Part shown: positions 8,146-17,173 of the stretch, one piece after another | How positions within the stretch are numbered: position 1 is the stretch's first letter | How the letters are laid out: each line of letters starts with the position of its first letter | Origin: Antrihabitans stalactiti | GTDB lineage: Bacteria; Actinomycetota; Actinomycetes; Mycobacteriales; Mycobacteriaceae | NCBI RefSeq assembly: GCF_012932915.1 | Contig: NZ_VCQU01000003.1 | Location: 248,001-312,000, forward strand | DNA: 64,000 nucleotides | Direction of reading: 5' to 3' | The notes under the pieces: model-generated | Databases searched by the model: none | Told to the model about the DNA's origin: nothing | Seen by the model: only the letters and a program-made list of their open reading frames with translations | Position numbers and translations under genes: made by a program

Positions 8146-8715
8146 ATGAGCGCACCGATCCGGTTGTACATGTCGATGTCCCTCGACGGCTTCATAGCAG
8201 GACCCGACGATCGAGCGGGCCAGGAACTCGGCCGCAATGGCGGCAGACTCTTCAATTGGCTCGACGATCGGATGTCCGACGGTCCGAACGGACAGATCTA
8301 TTCCGAGGCCTTGGCCACCGGGGCCGTCATCAGTGGCCGACGCACGTTCGAGCTGGCCGGCCGCTGGAACGGTGATCACCACGACGGCGTGCCGATCTTC
8401 GTCTTGACCCATCACATCGACGACGGAGACGTTCCGCCAGGCAGCGCGCAGTTCGTCACCGAGGTCGAAGACTGCGTGAAGCGGGCCAAGGCGGCGGCCG
8501 GTGATCGTGCGGTCCTGGTGCACGGTGCCGGCGCGGCGCAATCGATGCTGCGGGCAGGATTGATCGACGAGCTGGAGATACATCTCGTACAGGTCCTGCT
8601 CGGTGGAGGGCGTCGACTGTTCGAATCGCTTGGTCCCGACCACATAGAACTGGAATTGGTCCGGCAGCTCGAGGGTCGGGACGTGACGCATCTTCGCTAC
8701 CGGGTGCTGAAGTAG
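8146..8715 (+). CDS. dihydrofolate reductase family protein (RibD C-terminal domain)
   Basis: 189 residues. The family start is IRLYMSMSLDGFIAGPDD, followed by GAVISGRRTFELAGRWNG and the C-terminal nucleotide-binding part AAQSMLRAGLIDELEIHLVQVLLGGGRRLFESL, which matches the RibD-C consensus closely. It is a probable NADPH-dependent reductase of unknown substrate. The start ATG has a strong GAAGGAGATG upstream. Its TAG stop at 8713-8715 is immediately adjacent to the TAA of the convergent transporter gene, with no intergenic base. Confidence 0.85.
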   Translation: MSAPIRLYMSMSLDGFIAGPDDRAGQELGRNGGRLFNWLDDRMSDGPNGQIYSEALATGAVISGRRTFELAGRWNGDHHDGVPIFVLTHHIDDGDVPPGSAQFVTEVEDCVKRAKAAAGDRAVLVHGAGAAQSMLRAGLIDELEIHLVQVLLGGGRRLFESLGPDHIELELVRQLEGRDVTHLRYRVLK

Positions 8716-10152
8716 TTATTTCGCTGGCACGACCGGGGGCACGAAGTCGAAGGTCGTCCCGAGCAACCAGACGAGCAGCAGCACGACTGGTAAGTGGAAC
8801 ATGAACTGCAGGAACGTGAATCCCACCAAGTCGCGTGCCCGGAGCTTCAACACCGCCAAGAGTGGCAGCATGAAGAACGGATTGATCAAGTTCGGCAAGG
8901 CCTCGGCGACGTTGTAGATCTGGACCGTCCAGCCCAGGTTCATGTGCACGTCGGTGGCCGACTGCATCACGTACGGTGCCTCGACCAGCCATTTTCCTCC
9001 GCCGGATGGGACGAAGATGCCCAGGATCACTGTGTAGATCGCGATGACGACTGCGAAGGCACCGCCACCGCCGATGTCTGTGAAGAACTCCGCGAGATGT
9101 CCGGAAATTGTCTGGCCACCTCGACCTTCCGCCTTTGTGAGGATCGCGGCCATCGCCGCGTACAGCGGAAACTGCACGAGAATGCCAGCGGTCGCGGGTA
9201 CGGCAAGTGACACCGACTGCAAGAACTTTCGTGGCGTCCCGTGCAGCACGAGCCCCAACATCAGGAAGACGAGCAGATAGCCGTTAAGGCTGCTGACGAC
9301 GGTGAGCACCGGCTTGCTGAGTAGCTGGGAAATCAGCCAGCCCAATGTCAGGACCCCGGCGAGGATCGGCAGTATTCGGCTGTACTCGAGCCATTCCCCG
9401 GGTCGAGAGCGCGGCGGGACTTCTTCTGGTTCATCGTGAACATCGACGTCGAGATCTTGGGCAGTCTTGATGGCAGCGCCTCGCGGCGCCGAGAAATGGG
9501 CGATCAACACCGTCAACGCGATGATGATGACGCACATGACCATCGACTGCCACGTGAAGATGGTGGTGCCGAAATCGAGCACGCCGGTGATGCGGAGCAA
9601 GGGAGGCGGGAGTGACGATGCCGTGGCCTGCAACTGCGCGGCGGACGACGACATACCCAGCGCCCACACCGCACCGAGTCCCATGAACGCCGCTGCGCCC
9701 AATGCGCGATAGTCGACTCGCAGGTCCGACCGCCGCGCGATCGCGCGCGCCAAGAGGCCGCCGAAGACGAGGCTGAGCCCCCAGTTCAGCAGCGAGACCG
9801 TGGTCGACAACAACGCTACGAAACTCACTGCACTACTTGCGGTGCGTGGGATGGCGGCAAGTCTGTCGATCAAGCGCGCAACCGGCGGGGACGTGGCGAC
9901 CACGTACCCCGTCAGCACGACCATCGCCATTTGCAGTGTGAACGCTGTCAGATCCCAGAATCCGTTGCCGAAGGAATCGAAGACCATCTGCGGAGACGAG
10001 CCGTTCGCCAGCGCTGCCACGGTGACGACGACGACTCCCGCCAAGGCGACGACGTATGCGTCGGGAAACCATTTCTCGGTCCAGCCGGCCAGCGCCTGCG
10101 CAACCCTGGCCAGCCCTTTTTCCGAGTCGTTCTTCGCCACGGCGGATGTCAT
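8716..10152 (-). CDS. short-chain fatty acid transporter (AtoE family)
   Basis: 478 residues with 10-12 hydrophobic segments. The N-terminus LAGWTEKWFPDAYVVALAGVVVV and the later FVPSGGGKWLVEAPYVMQ and LPNLINPFFMLPLLAVLKLRARDLVG segments match the AtoE/short-chain fatty acid permease family. These proteins carry butyrate or acetoacetate across the inner membrane. In E. coli atoE sits with CoA-transferase genes; here there are none, so substrate is inferred from family alone. It is divergent from lon and shares a 108 bp intergenic region containing a HAIR-like site. Confidence 0.8.
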   Translation of the reverse strand: MTSAVAKNDSEKGLARVAQALAGWTEKWFPDAYVVALAGVVVVTVAALANGSSPQMVFDSFGNGFWDLTAFTLQMAMVVLTGYVVATSPPVARLIDRLAAIPRTASSAVSFVALLSTTVSLLNWGLSLVFGGLLARAIARRSDLRVDYRALGAAAFMGLGAVWALGMSSSAAQLQATASSLPPPLLRITGVLDFGTTIFTWQSMVMCVIIIALTVLIAHFSAPRGAAIKTAQDLDVDVHDEPEEVPPRSRPGEWLEYSRILPILAGVLTLGWLISQLLSKPVLTVVSSLNGYLLVFLMLGLVLHGTPRKFLQSVSLAVPATAGILVQFPLYAAMAAILTKAEGRGGQTISGHLAEFFTDIGGGGAFAVVIAIYTVILGIFVPSGGGKWLVEAPYVMQSATDVHMNLGWTVQIYNVAEALPNLINPFFMLPLLAVLKLRARDLVGFTFLQFMFHLPVVLLLVWLLGTTFDFVPPVVPAK

Positions 10153-10221
10153 GCGGCCGATGGTGTCACGGCCGTCCGCTGAGGGCGAACATTCGGCCGG
10201 AACAATCGTTCACCGCCTGAG

Positions 10222-10242
10222 GTTGAGTAGGTATCGCTCAAC
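10222..10242 (+). promoter_or_regulatory. HAIR-like inverted repeat (HspR-type operator) upstream of lon
   Basis: GTTGAGT-N7-GCTCAAC lies 18 bp before the lon start. The HspR operator (HAIR) consensus is CTTGAGT-N7-ACTCAAG; the spacing is identical and the core TTGAGT/CTCAA is kept. HspR is known to control lon and chaperone genes in Streptomyces, so heat-shock repression of lon is a sound inference. It could also affect the divergent atoE-like gene. Confidence 0.6.
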
Positions 10243-10260
10243 TTCGAGAGGTGCGAAAAC

Positions 10261-12582
10261 GTGACATCAACAATGCGTCTACCAGTGCTCTTCCTGACCG
10301 ATCCGATCGTTCTGCCTGGCATGGTCGTGCCGATCGAGCTCGATGAAGCCGCCCAAGCGGCAATCGATGCCGCACGAGCAGGCTCCGCCAACCAGGTCCT
10401 CATTGCCCCGCGGCTCGACGAGGGCTACGCGTCCTACGGCGTCGTTGCCTCGATCGAGCAGGTGGGCCGGATGCGCGGCGGCAACGCTGCCGCCGTGCTG
10501 AAGGCCGAGCGCCGCGCGCGCATCGGCCACGGCGTGACCGGACCCGGCGCAGCGCTGTGGGTCGAAGCCGACGAGGTGGAGACGCCTGCGCCCGACACCC
10601 GGACCAACGAACTGGCAGCCGAGTACAAGAAGCTCGTCGTTGCTGTGCTGCAGCGTCGTGAGGCGTGGCAGATCATCGACGTCGTCAATCGGATCACCGG
10701 TCCGTCCGACCTCGCCGACACTGCGGGCTACGCGCCCTACCTGTCCGACGACCAGAAGCGTCAGCTCTTAGAGACCCCCGACGTGACGGAACGTTTGACG
10801 ACCCTGATCGCGTGGACCAAGGATTACATCGCCGAAACCGATGTGACCGAGAAGATCAGCGCCGACGTTCGCGAAGGCATGGAGAAGAGCCAGCGCGAGT
10901 TCCTGCTGCGCCAGCAGCTCGCCGCGATTCGCAAGGAACTCGGCGAGGACGAACCAGACGGCGCCGACGACTACCGGACCCGGGTGGAAACCGCGGACCT
11001 GCCGGATGCTGTGCGTGAAGCCGCAATGCGCGAGGTCGGTCGGCTGGAGCGCTCCAGCGACCAGAGTCCGGAATCGGGCTGGATCAGGACCTGGCTGGAC
11101 ACGGTGCTCGAATTACCATGGAGCACAAAGACAACCGACAGCACGGACGTGAAAGCAGCACGGGCAGTGCTCGATGCGGATCACCACGGCCTCGACGAGG
11201 TCAAAGACCGCATGGTCGAGTACCTCGCGGTCCGTGCGCGTCGGGCCCAGCGTGGACTCGAGGTGGTCGGTGGCCGTGGCTCGGGTGCCGTGATGGTGCT
11301 CGTGGGCCCGCCCGGTGTCGGTAAGACGTCGCTCGGTGAGAGCGTCGCGCGTGCCTTGGACCGCAAGTTCGTCCGCGTCGCATTGGGTGGTGTTCGCGAC
11401 GAAGCGGAGATCCGCGGTCACCGGCGGACTTACGTCGGCGCGCTACCCGGCCGCATCGTCCGTGCGATCAAGGAAGCGGGATCGCTGAATCCTGTTGTCC
11501 TGCTGGACGAGATCGACAAGGTCGGCGCCGACTACCGCGGTGATCCCGCGGCTGCGTTGCTCGAGGTCCTGGATCCGGCGCAGAACCACACGTTCCGCGA
11601 CCACTACCTGGACCTGGACCTGGACCTGTCGGACGTGCTGTTCATCGCGACAGCGAACGTCATCGACACCATTCCGCAGGCGCTGCTCGACCGGATGGAA
11701 CTGATCACGGTCGACGGTTACACCGAGGACGACAAGGTCGCCATCGCACGCGACTTCCTGGTCCCGCGGCAGCTGGAACGCGCAGCGCTGACGGGTGAGG
11801 AAGTGACGTTGACCGACGACGCGCTACGCGAAATCGCCGCCAATTACACCCGTGAGGCGGGCGTGCGGCAGATGGAGCGGTTGGTCGCAAAGGCGTTGCG
11901 CAAGGCGGCAACTCGACTGGCCGACGAACCGGAGTCGATCACCATCGACAAGGACTCGCTGAAGGAGTTCCTCGGGCGGCCCCGGTTCACTCCGGAGTCC
12001 CACGAGCGGACCGCTGTTCCAGGTGTGTCCACCGGACTCGCTGTGACCGGTATGGGTGGCGACGTCCTCTTCATCGAGGCAAACGCCGCGGAGGGCAAGC
12101 CCGGCCTGACCTTGACCGGTCAGCTCGGCGACGTGATGAAGGAGTCCGCGCAGATTGCGCTGACCTACGTGCGGTCGCACTTGGAGCAGCTCGGAATCGA
12201 CGCGGGCGTCCTGGATCGCAGCATCCACGTCCACGTTCCGGCGGGTGCGGTGCCGAAGGACGGTCCGTCGGCGGGCGTCACGATGGTCACGGCATTGACC
12301 TCGCTGGCACTCGGTCGACCGGTGCGGTCCGACGTCGGCATGACCGGTGAGGTCACGCTGAACGGTCGGGTGCTGCCGATCGGTGGCGTCAAGCAGAAGC
12401 TTCTCGCCGCACAGCGCGCTGGGCTGACGACGGTCTTCCTGCCCAAGCGCAACGAGCCGGATCTCGACGACGTGCCTGCCGAAGTGTTGGCAGCGGTCGA
12501 CGTGCGTCTGGTTTCCGACGTCGCCGAAATCCTCGCGACGGCTCTGGAGCCCGCCGAGGTCGACTCGACGGTCGCTGCGTAG
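10261..12582 (+). CDS. lon: ATP-dependent Lon protease
   Basis: 773 residues with the full LonA layout: an N-terminal substrate-binding domain (MRLPVLFLTDPIVLPGM), a coiled region (FLLRQQLAAIRKELGED), an AAA module with Walker A GPPGVGKTS near residue 350 and Walker B VVLLDEIDK, and a C-terminal peptidase with the catalytic Ser in PKDGPSAGVT (near 670) and Lys in GGVKQKLLAA (near 712). It degrades misfolded and regulatory proteins in the cytoplasm. The start is taken at GTG 10261; ATG 10273 is the alternative. A HAIR-like site stands just upstream. Many mycobacteria lack Lon, so its presence fits Rhodococcus/Nocardia. Confidence 0.97.
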   Translation: MTSTMRLPVLFLTDPIVLPGMVVPIELDEAAQAAIDAARAGSANQVLIAPRLDEGYASYGVVASIEQVGRMRGGNAAAVLKAERRARIGHGVTGPGAALWVEADEVETPAPDTRTNELAAEYKKLVVAVLQRREAWQIIDVVNRITGPSDLADTAGYAPYLSDDQKRQLLETPDVTERLTTLIAWTKDYIAETDVTEKISADVREGMEKSQREFLLRQQLAAIRKELGEDEPDGADDYRTRVETADLPDAVREAAMREVGRLERSSDQSPESGWIRTWLDTVLELPWSTKTTDSTDVKAARAVLDADHHGLDEVKDRMVEYLAVRARRAQRGLEVVGGRGSGAVMVLVGPPGVGKTSLGESVARALDRKFVRVALGGVRDEAEIRGHRRTYVGALPGRIVRAIKEAGSLNPVVLLDEIDKVGADYRGDPAAALLEVLDPAQNHTFRDHYLDLDLDLSDVLFIATANVIDTIPQALLDRMELITVDGYTEDDKVAIARDFLVPRQLERAALTGEEVTLTDDALREIAANYTREAGVRQMERLVAKALRKAATRLADEPESITIDKDSLKEFLGRPRFTPESHERTAVPGVSTGLAVTGMGGDVLFIEANAAEGKPGLTLTGQLGDVMKESAQIALTYVRSHLEQLGIDAGVLDRSIHVHVPAGAVPKDGPSAGVTMVTALTSLALGRPVRSDVGMTGEVTLNGRVLPIGGVKQKLLAAQRAGLTTVFLPKRNEPDLDDVPAEVLAAVDVRLVSDVAEILATALEPAEVDSTVAA

Positions 12583-12592
12583 CACCTATGAA

Positions 12593-12639
12593 AAGAAGGT
12601 GGGATTCCTCCCGGTAGCCGGGAGGAATCCCACCTTCTT
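12593..12639. terminator. long perfect hairpin between convergent lon and cutinase-family genes
   Basis: A 22-bp stem with a 3-base loop: left arm 12593-12614 beginning AAGAAGGTGGGATTCC, loop TAG, exact right arm 12618-12639. The A-rich left edge and TTCTT right edge give short U tracts in both directions. It lies between the stop of lon and the stop of the convergent gene, so it can act as a bidirectional terminator. Confidence 0.85.
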
Positions 12640-12654
12640 CGGTGTCGTTTAGAC

Positions 12655-14517
12655 CTATTTCACCGGCGGTGTAGTTGACGTTGTCGTCGTCGGCGCGGCC
12701 GTAGTGGTGGTCGGCTCGACGGCAACAGGCGCTGTCGTCGGAACGGTGACGGGCACCGGGTCGGGCTCGATCGCCGCGGCCGGGGGCACGTCGTAGGTCG
12801 GGACTGTAAGCGGCGGGACTGTGACCGTCGGAACCTGGAAGGTCTCGGCCGCAACCGCTGCTTGCTCGGTGGTGGTCGGAACTGCCGTAGTCGTGGGCAC
12901 CGTGGTGGTGGGAACCGTCGTCGTGGTCGGAGCCGCGACCTTGTATTGCAAGGCCGGGTTCTGGGCGAAGGGGTTCTGTGCGGCCTGGTTCTGCGGGACC
13001 AGGTTCGCCGGGACGAGCGGCACGGTTGCCTTCGTAGTCGTCGTCGGAGTACTCGGTGTCGTCGTCGCCGCGGCGCCGGTTGTCGTCACCGAGGCGAACG
13101 TGTTCGTGCTGTTGGCCTTCTCGGCAGTCCGTGTCGTCGTATCGGCGGCCAGGACGGCGGTGTTTTCGCGCTTCGCGGCGTCGGTTGCCTTCTTCTGGTC
13201 GGCTTCCTGGGCCAGGTGGGTCAACCATGCGGCCGCGTATTCGGCGGTCGTCATCGTCTTGCCATTGGCTTGGTCGGCGTCCTTCCAGTAGTCGAAGTGG
13301 TGGCCGGTGTCGTGGTCGAGCGTCGTTTTGTACGGATCGCTCATCGCGACCTGCAAGGTGTTCTGGTTGTCGCCGATGAAACCGATGACTTCCTTGCGAA
13401 TCTTGTCCGGCAGGTAGACCACGTCGATCAGCTGCGGAGCGGAGACGTAGTCCTTCGAGACAGGCGCCTTCGGTGCATTCGGGTCGTACGCCGGATCCGA
13501 CACCTTGAGCAAGACGTCCAGGAATGTCTCGTCGCTGCGCATCCAGTCGGGGTTGTTCGCGATGTCGGTGAACGCGGCGATTGCAATGCGACCCAGAACG
13601 ACAGCAACGTCCGCGCCGGTCGCTGGAGTCAGCCCGTCGCGCTCGAGCGCATCGACGTTGATCTGCCTGCCCACGTTGGCGGCCAGCTGCAGCAGCGCGA
13701 TGTTCTCCGGCGCGGAGCACGTGAGGTCACCCTCGGCACAGAATGAGGCGACTTTGCCGTTCAGGGCCCCGAATCCGCCCGAGGTACCCGAGATTGCACC
13801 GGCACCCGATGCACTCTTCCGACCGGACTGAAACGGCACGTTGAAGCCGTCGGGATTTTGAAACTCGTTCTCCGCGCCTGGGAATGGTGCCTCGCCGCGG
13901 GTCCGACCGTTGTCGGCGAGGATGACGACGCCAACGATGTCGTCCGGATCGACGATCTCGTAGTCGCCACTGGAGTTCGGCGTCTGGTTGCCGATTTTCG
14001 TCGTGACACGGCGGACGACGTCGGCGCCCTCGCTGTAGCCGACGATGGAGAACTTGGTGTCGGGGCAGGAAACCTGAATGGCGCGGATGACTTGCTCGGT
14101 ATTGGCCACGCCGGCGTTGATGGAATCCTCGTAGGTCGCCATATTTGCCGGGTATTCGAGATACAGAGACTCGTAGGACCCGGGCCCGACGGCTGAGCTG
14201 GGCGCTGAGACCACTGGATCCAGCCAGTCGCTGTGATAGTCGTCGGAGACGGGCAGGCGCGTGCCGTCCGAAGCCATGACGAACTGGTTCGTGCCCTCGC
14301 GGGGTATATCACCGCGTCCGGCGACGGAGATGTTGACCATGTCGTAGCAGACGTCCGACGTTGATGACGTCAATGCCGTTGCCGTGGTGCTCGGCGCGGA
14401 CGGGTTCGCCCACGGCGCGGCAACCAGAACGGCCAGTCCAAACGTTCCCGGCACGATCAGATTTCCGACAATCAGTCGGCGCTGAACCGGTTTACGCATC
14501 GTGTCACTGAATCCCAC
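12655..14517 (-). CDS. secreted cutinase-family hydrolase with Thr/Pro-rich C-terminal tail
   Basis: 620 residues. An N-terminal signal/anchor segment (RRLIVGNLIVPGTFGLAVLV) precedes a cutinase-like alpha/beta hydrolase domain: Cys in DVCYDMV, the nucleophile loop VGYSEGAD with Ser near 162, and FCAEGDLTC with the likely catalytic Asp. From about residue 470 the chain is low-complexity, with many TTT, VPTTT and QNP repeats, suggesting a cell-wall-spanning or glycosylated stalk. Cutinase-like proteins of mycolata cleave lipid or polymer esters outside the cell. The C-terminal third is unusual for the family, which is normally 200-300 residues. ATG 14499 (MRKPVQRR) is an alternative start. Confidence 0.75.
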   Translation of the reverse strand: MGFSDTMRKPVQRRLIVGNLIVPGTFGLAVLVAAPWANPSAPSTTATALTSSTSDVCYDMVNISVAGRGDIPREGTNQFVMASDGTRLPVSDDYHSDWLDPVVSAPSSAVGPGSYESLYLEYPANMATYEDSINAGVANTEQVIRAIQVSCPDTKFSIVGYSEGADVVRRVTTKIGNQTPNSSGDYEIVDPDDIVGVVILADNGRTRGEAPFPGAENEFQNPDGFNVPFQSGRKSASGAGAISGTSGGFGALNGKVASFCAEGDLTCSAPENIALLQLAANVGRQINVDALERDGLTPATGADVAVVLGRIAIAAFTDIANNPDWMRSDETFLDVLLKVSDPAYDPNAPKAPVSKDYVSAPQLIDVVYLPDKIRKEVIGFIGDNQNTLQVAMSDPYKTTLDHDTGHHFDYWKDADQANGKTMTTAEYAAAWLTHLAQEADQKKATDAAKRENTAVLAADTTTRTAEKANSTNTFASVTTTGAAATTTPSTPTTTTKATVPLVPANLVPQNQAAQNPFAQNPALQYKVAAPTTTTVPTTTVPTTTAVPTTTEQAAVAAETFQVPTVTVPPLTVPTYDVPPAAAIEPDPVPVTVPTTAPVAVEPTTTTAAPTTTTSTTPPVK

Positions 14518-14766
14518 AGTCGATCCCCTATCTCAGGCCGGTAATACCGATACCCCCGCACCGGTCGTGCATTGCTAGCCCCTGTGTCGTGAGGCTAAGC
14601 AACCTTCGTTACAAACGCCTGCGTGCGAGTCTCGGCGAACTCACCTTGGTGGTGAAAAGGCTCACCCTCAGGGGTGGTTACCCGACCACTCGGGTGCCTG
14701 GTTGCCCCTCGGTCCAGAGGACAGGATTGCGTCAACAAAACGACACGACGTGAACGGGGACTCGAC

Positions 14767-15240
14767 ATGACGAACACCATCGAATCGACCAAGATGATCG
14801 CCGCAATCGCTGCGCAGCCAGACCTTCTCGCCCAGAACGCGAGCTGGGATCCCGAAGGCATCGCAATCTCGGCAGGCGACCGCGACATGACCAACGAAGA
14901 GCTCGACCGCGGAACGAACCGCCTTGCCAGAGTGCTCATCGCCGCCGGAGTGACGCCGGGTGCGCAGGTGGCATTGGCGCTTGCGCCCTCGATCGAATCC
15001 GTCGTGGGAATGTGGGCGATCTTGAAGGCAGGCGCTACCTGCGTGCCGACCGACGGCGCGAACGTTGTTCCGATGTCGGCTATCGGCATCACCACTCGAG
15101 AGAATCGCCCACGCCTGTCGAACTCGGTCGAGTGGATCGTCCTCGACGACCCGGCGACGCTGCTGGCTGTTCGCGCAGTGGCAAACGTGGCGATCAGCGA
15201 TTACGACCAGCTCGTCGAGATGGAATCCAACGTCGGCTGA
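14767..15240 (+). CDS. stand-alone N-terminal fragment of an AMP-binding (adenylation) domain
   Basis: 157 residues. Residues about 25-95 match the start of adenylate-forming enzymes: MTNEELDRGTNRLARVLIAAGV and VALALAPSIESVVGMWAILKAGATCVPTD (the usual aYvPlD region). All catalytic core motifs (the P-loop-like TSGTTG and the hinge) are missing, and the chain ends with unrelated sequence including GITTRENRPRLSN. It cannot be an active ligase. Coding statistics look intact, so it is either a conserved small relative with a non-catalytic role or a well-preserved remnant. The 3' end overlaps the convergent ABC gene by 40 bp. Confidence 0.6.
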   Translation: MTNTIESTKMIAAIAAQPDLLAQNASWDPEGIAISAGDRDMTNEELDRGTNRLARVLIAAGVTPGAQVALALAPSIESVVGMWAILKAGATCVPTDGANVVPMSAIGITTRENRPRLSNSVEWIVLDDPATLLAVRAVANVAISDYDQLVEMESNVG

Positions 15241-17120
15241 TTATCGCAATCGACTTCGGAATCGTTGGCGAACTGCGTTCGATACAACTCGTCGTAGCGC
15301 CCGCCGGCAGCCAGTAGTTCGGAGTGCGTCCCGCGCTCGACTATCCGGCCGTCCTCGACGACGAGAATCAGATCCGCAGCGCGGATCGTCGACAGGCGGT
15401 GTGCGATGACCAAGGCGGTCCGGCCGTCGAGTGCCTCGTCGAGAGCCTCTTGAACGGCAGCTTCGTTGGTCGAATCCAGGGACGCTGTCGCCTCGTCCAG
15501 AATCACGACTCTCGGCTGCTTCAGCAGCAACCGTGCGATCGTCAGACGCTGACGTTCACCACCGCTGAGGCGGTAGCCGCGTTCACCGACGACGGTGTCG
15601 AGGCCATCCGCCAGAGACCGCACGAGATCGGCAAGCCGTGCGCGGCCCAACGCGTCCCAGAGATCTCTCTCGGACGCTTCCGGACGCGCGAGCAGCAAGT
15701 TCGCGCGGACCGTCTCGTGGAAGAGGTGACCGTCCTGCGTGACCATTCCTACGGTCGCTCGGATCGAGTCTGCCGTCAGGTCCCGCACATCGACGCCGTT
15801 CAACCGGACCGCTCCGCTGTCGACGTCGTAGAGGCGTGACACCAGTTGCGCGATCGTCGACTTGCCCGCTCCCGACGATCCGACGAGCGCGACGACTTGA
15901 CCGGGTTCGGCTTGCAGCGTCAGGCCGTGCAGAACCTCGACTCCCCCACGGGTATCCAGACTGGACACTTCCTCGAGCGAGGCGAGCGAGACCTTGTCTG
16001 CCGACGGATATGCGAAGCGCACATCGTCGAACTCGACCGACACCGGACCTGGAGGGACCTCCCCCGCATCCGGTGCGTCTTCGATCAGTGGTTTCAGGTC
16101 GAGGACCTCGAAAACTCGCTCGAAGCTGACCAGCGCGCTCATCACTTCCAACCGCGCGCTCGCCAGGGCTGTCAGCGGCGCATACAACCGCGTGAGCAGC
16201 AACGACAACGCGACGACCGCGCCGGCGTCGAGCTGACCGCGCAACGCGTAGAAGCCGCCGAGCCCGTAGACCACGGCGACGGCCAACGCGGACACGAGAG
16301 TCAGCGACGTGACGAACACGGTCTGCACCATCGCGGTGCGAATTCCGATATCGCGGACGCGGGCTGCTCTGGCGGCGAACTCCGCCGATTCCTGGGTCGG
16401 GCGCCCGAACAGCTTGACCAAGGTGGCTCCTGGGGCGGAGAACCGCTCGGTCATCTGGGTGCTCATGGCAGCGTTGTGGTCCGCACCTTCGCGCTGAATC
16501 TCGGCTAGCCGATTCCCCATTCGCCGCGCAGGCAGCACGAACACCGGCAGCAGAATCAAAGCCAACAGGGTGACCTGCCACGAGATCCGCAGCATCACGA
16601 CGAGCGTCAGCAGCAGCGTGACCAGGTTTGCCACCACTCCCGACAACGTGTCGCTGAACGCGCGTTGCGCGCCGATCACGTCGTTGTTCAACCGGCTCAC
16701 CAACGCGCCGGTGCGGGTGCGAGTGAAGAACGCGATCGGCATGCGCTGCACGTGGTCGAAAACGGCAGTCCGCAATTGCAGGATGAGGCCCTCGCCGATG
16801 GTCGCCGACAGCAGGCGTGTGACGAGCCCGAGCGCGGCATCGACCACGGCGATACCCGCAATCGCCAACGCCAGATAAACGACGACTCGCGGCTCTGAGC
16901 CACCGACGATCTCGTTGACCACTCGACCGGCCAGGACAGGGGTCGCGACGGCGAGCGCGGCAGTAGCAACGCTCAGCAGCAGAAACCCTGCGAGCAGCCG
17001 GTAGTGCGGACGCGCGAACGCGACGATCCGCCGCGCAGTCGCCATGGTGAACGGCCGCTGCTCGTTGGGCGCGTTCATCGACCGGTACATCTGGTTCCAG
17101 GCGACCGATTCCATACTCAT
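15201..17120 (-). CDS. ABC exporter, fused permease and ATPase (MsbA/LmrA type half-transporter)
   Basis: 639 residues. Six membrane helices lie in about residues 35-330. The ATPase domain has Walker A GSSGAGKST near 414-422, signature LSGGERQRL, Walker B VVILDEATASLDS and the H-loop VIAHRLST. Half-transporters of this type dimerise and export drugs or lipids. The FTRTRTGALVSRLNNDV coupling segment is typical. Its promoter carries a MerR-type operator inside a 19-bp spacer (17174-17204), which suggests induction by a drug or redox signal sensed by a MerR/SoxR-like activator encoded elsewhere. Confidence 0.9.
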   Translation of the reverse strand: MSMESVAWNQMYRSMNAPNEQRPFTMATARRIVAFARPHYRLLAGFLLLSVATAALAVATPVLAGRVVNEIVGGSEPRVVVYLALAIAGIAVVDAALGLVTRLLSATIGEGLILQLRTAVFDHVQRMPIAFFTRTRTGALVSRLNNDVIGAQRAFSDTLSGVVANLVTLLLTLVVMLRISWQVTLLALILLPVFVLPARRMGNRLAEIQREGADHNAAMSTQMTERFSAPGATLVKLFGRPTQESAEFAARAARVRDIGIRTAMVQTVFVTSLTLVSALAVAVVYGLGGFYALRGQLDAGAVVALSLLLTRLYAPLTALASARLEVMSALVSFERVFEVLDLKPLIEDAPDAGEVPPGPVSVEFDDVRFAYPSADKVSLASLEEVSSLDTRGGVEVLHGLTLQAEPGQVVALVGSSGAGKSTIAQLVSRLYDVDSGAVRLNGVDVRDLTADSIRATVGMVTQDGHLFHETVRANLLLARPEASERDLWDALGRARLADLVRSLADGLDTVVGERGYRLSGGERQRLTIARLLLKQPRVVILDEATASLDSTNEAAVQEALDEALDGRTALVIAHRLSTIRAADLILVVEDGRIVERGTHSELLAAGGRYDELYRTQFANDSEVDCDNQPTLDSISTSWS

Positions 17121-17173
17121 TGTGTTGCTCCCCGCTCATGTCGTTCGAGCGTCCATGCAAACACTCGCCACCG

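Noticed and set aside
12389-13720. A 443-codon frame opposite the cutinase-family gene, and similar long antisense frames at 15583-17160 and 26169-26753
   Set aside because: These are antisense mirrors of high-GC genes, rich in Arg/Gly/Pro with no domain; the genes they overlap have clear family motifs.
14585-14605. Possible iron-regulator (IdeR/DtxR) box near GAGGCTAAGCAACCT
   Set aside because: The two halves are out of register by one base relative to the consensus and no iron gene is adjacent.
14680-14695. Inverted repeat ACCCGA-CCAC-TCGGGT upstream of the adenylation fragment
   Set aside because: Six-base GC-rich arms are expected by chance in this composition, and no promoter elements line up with it.
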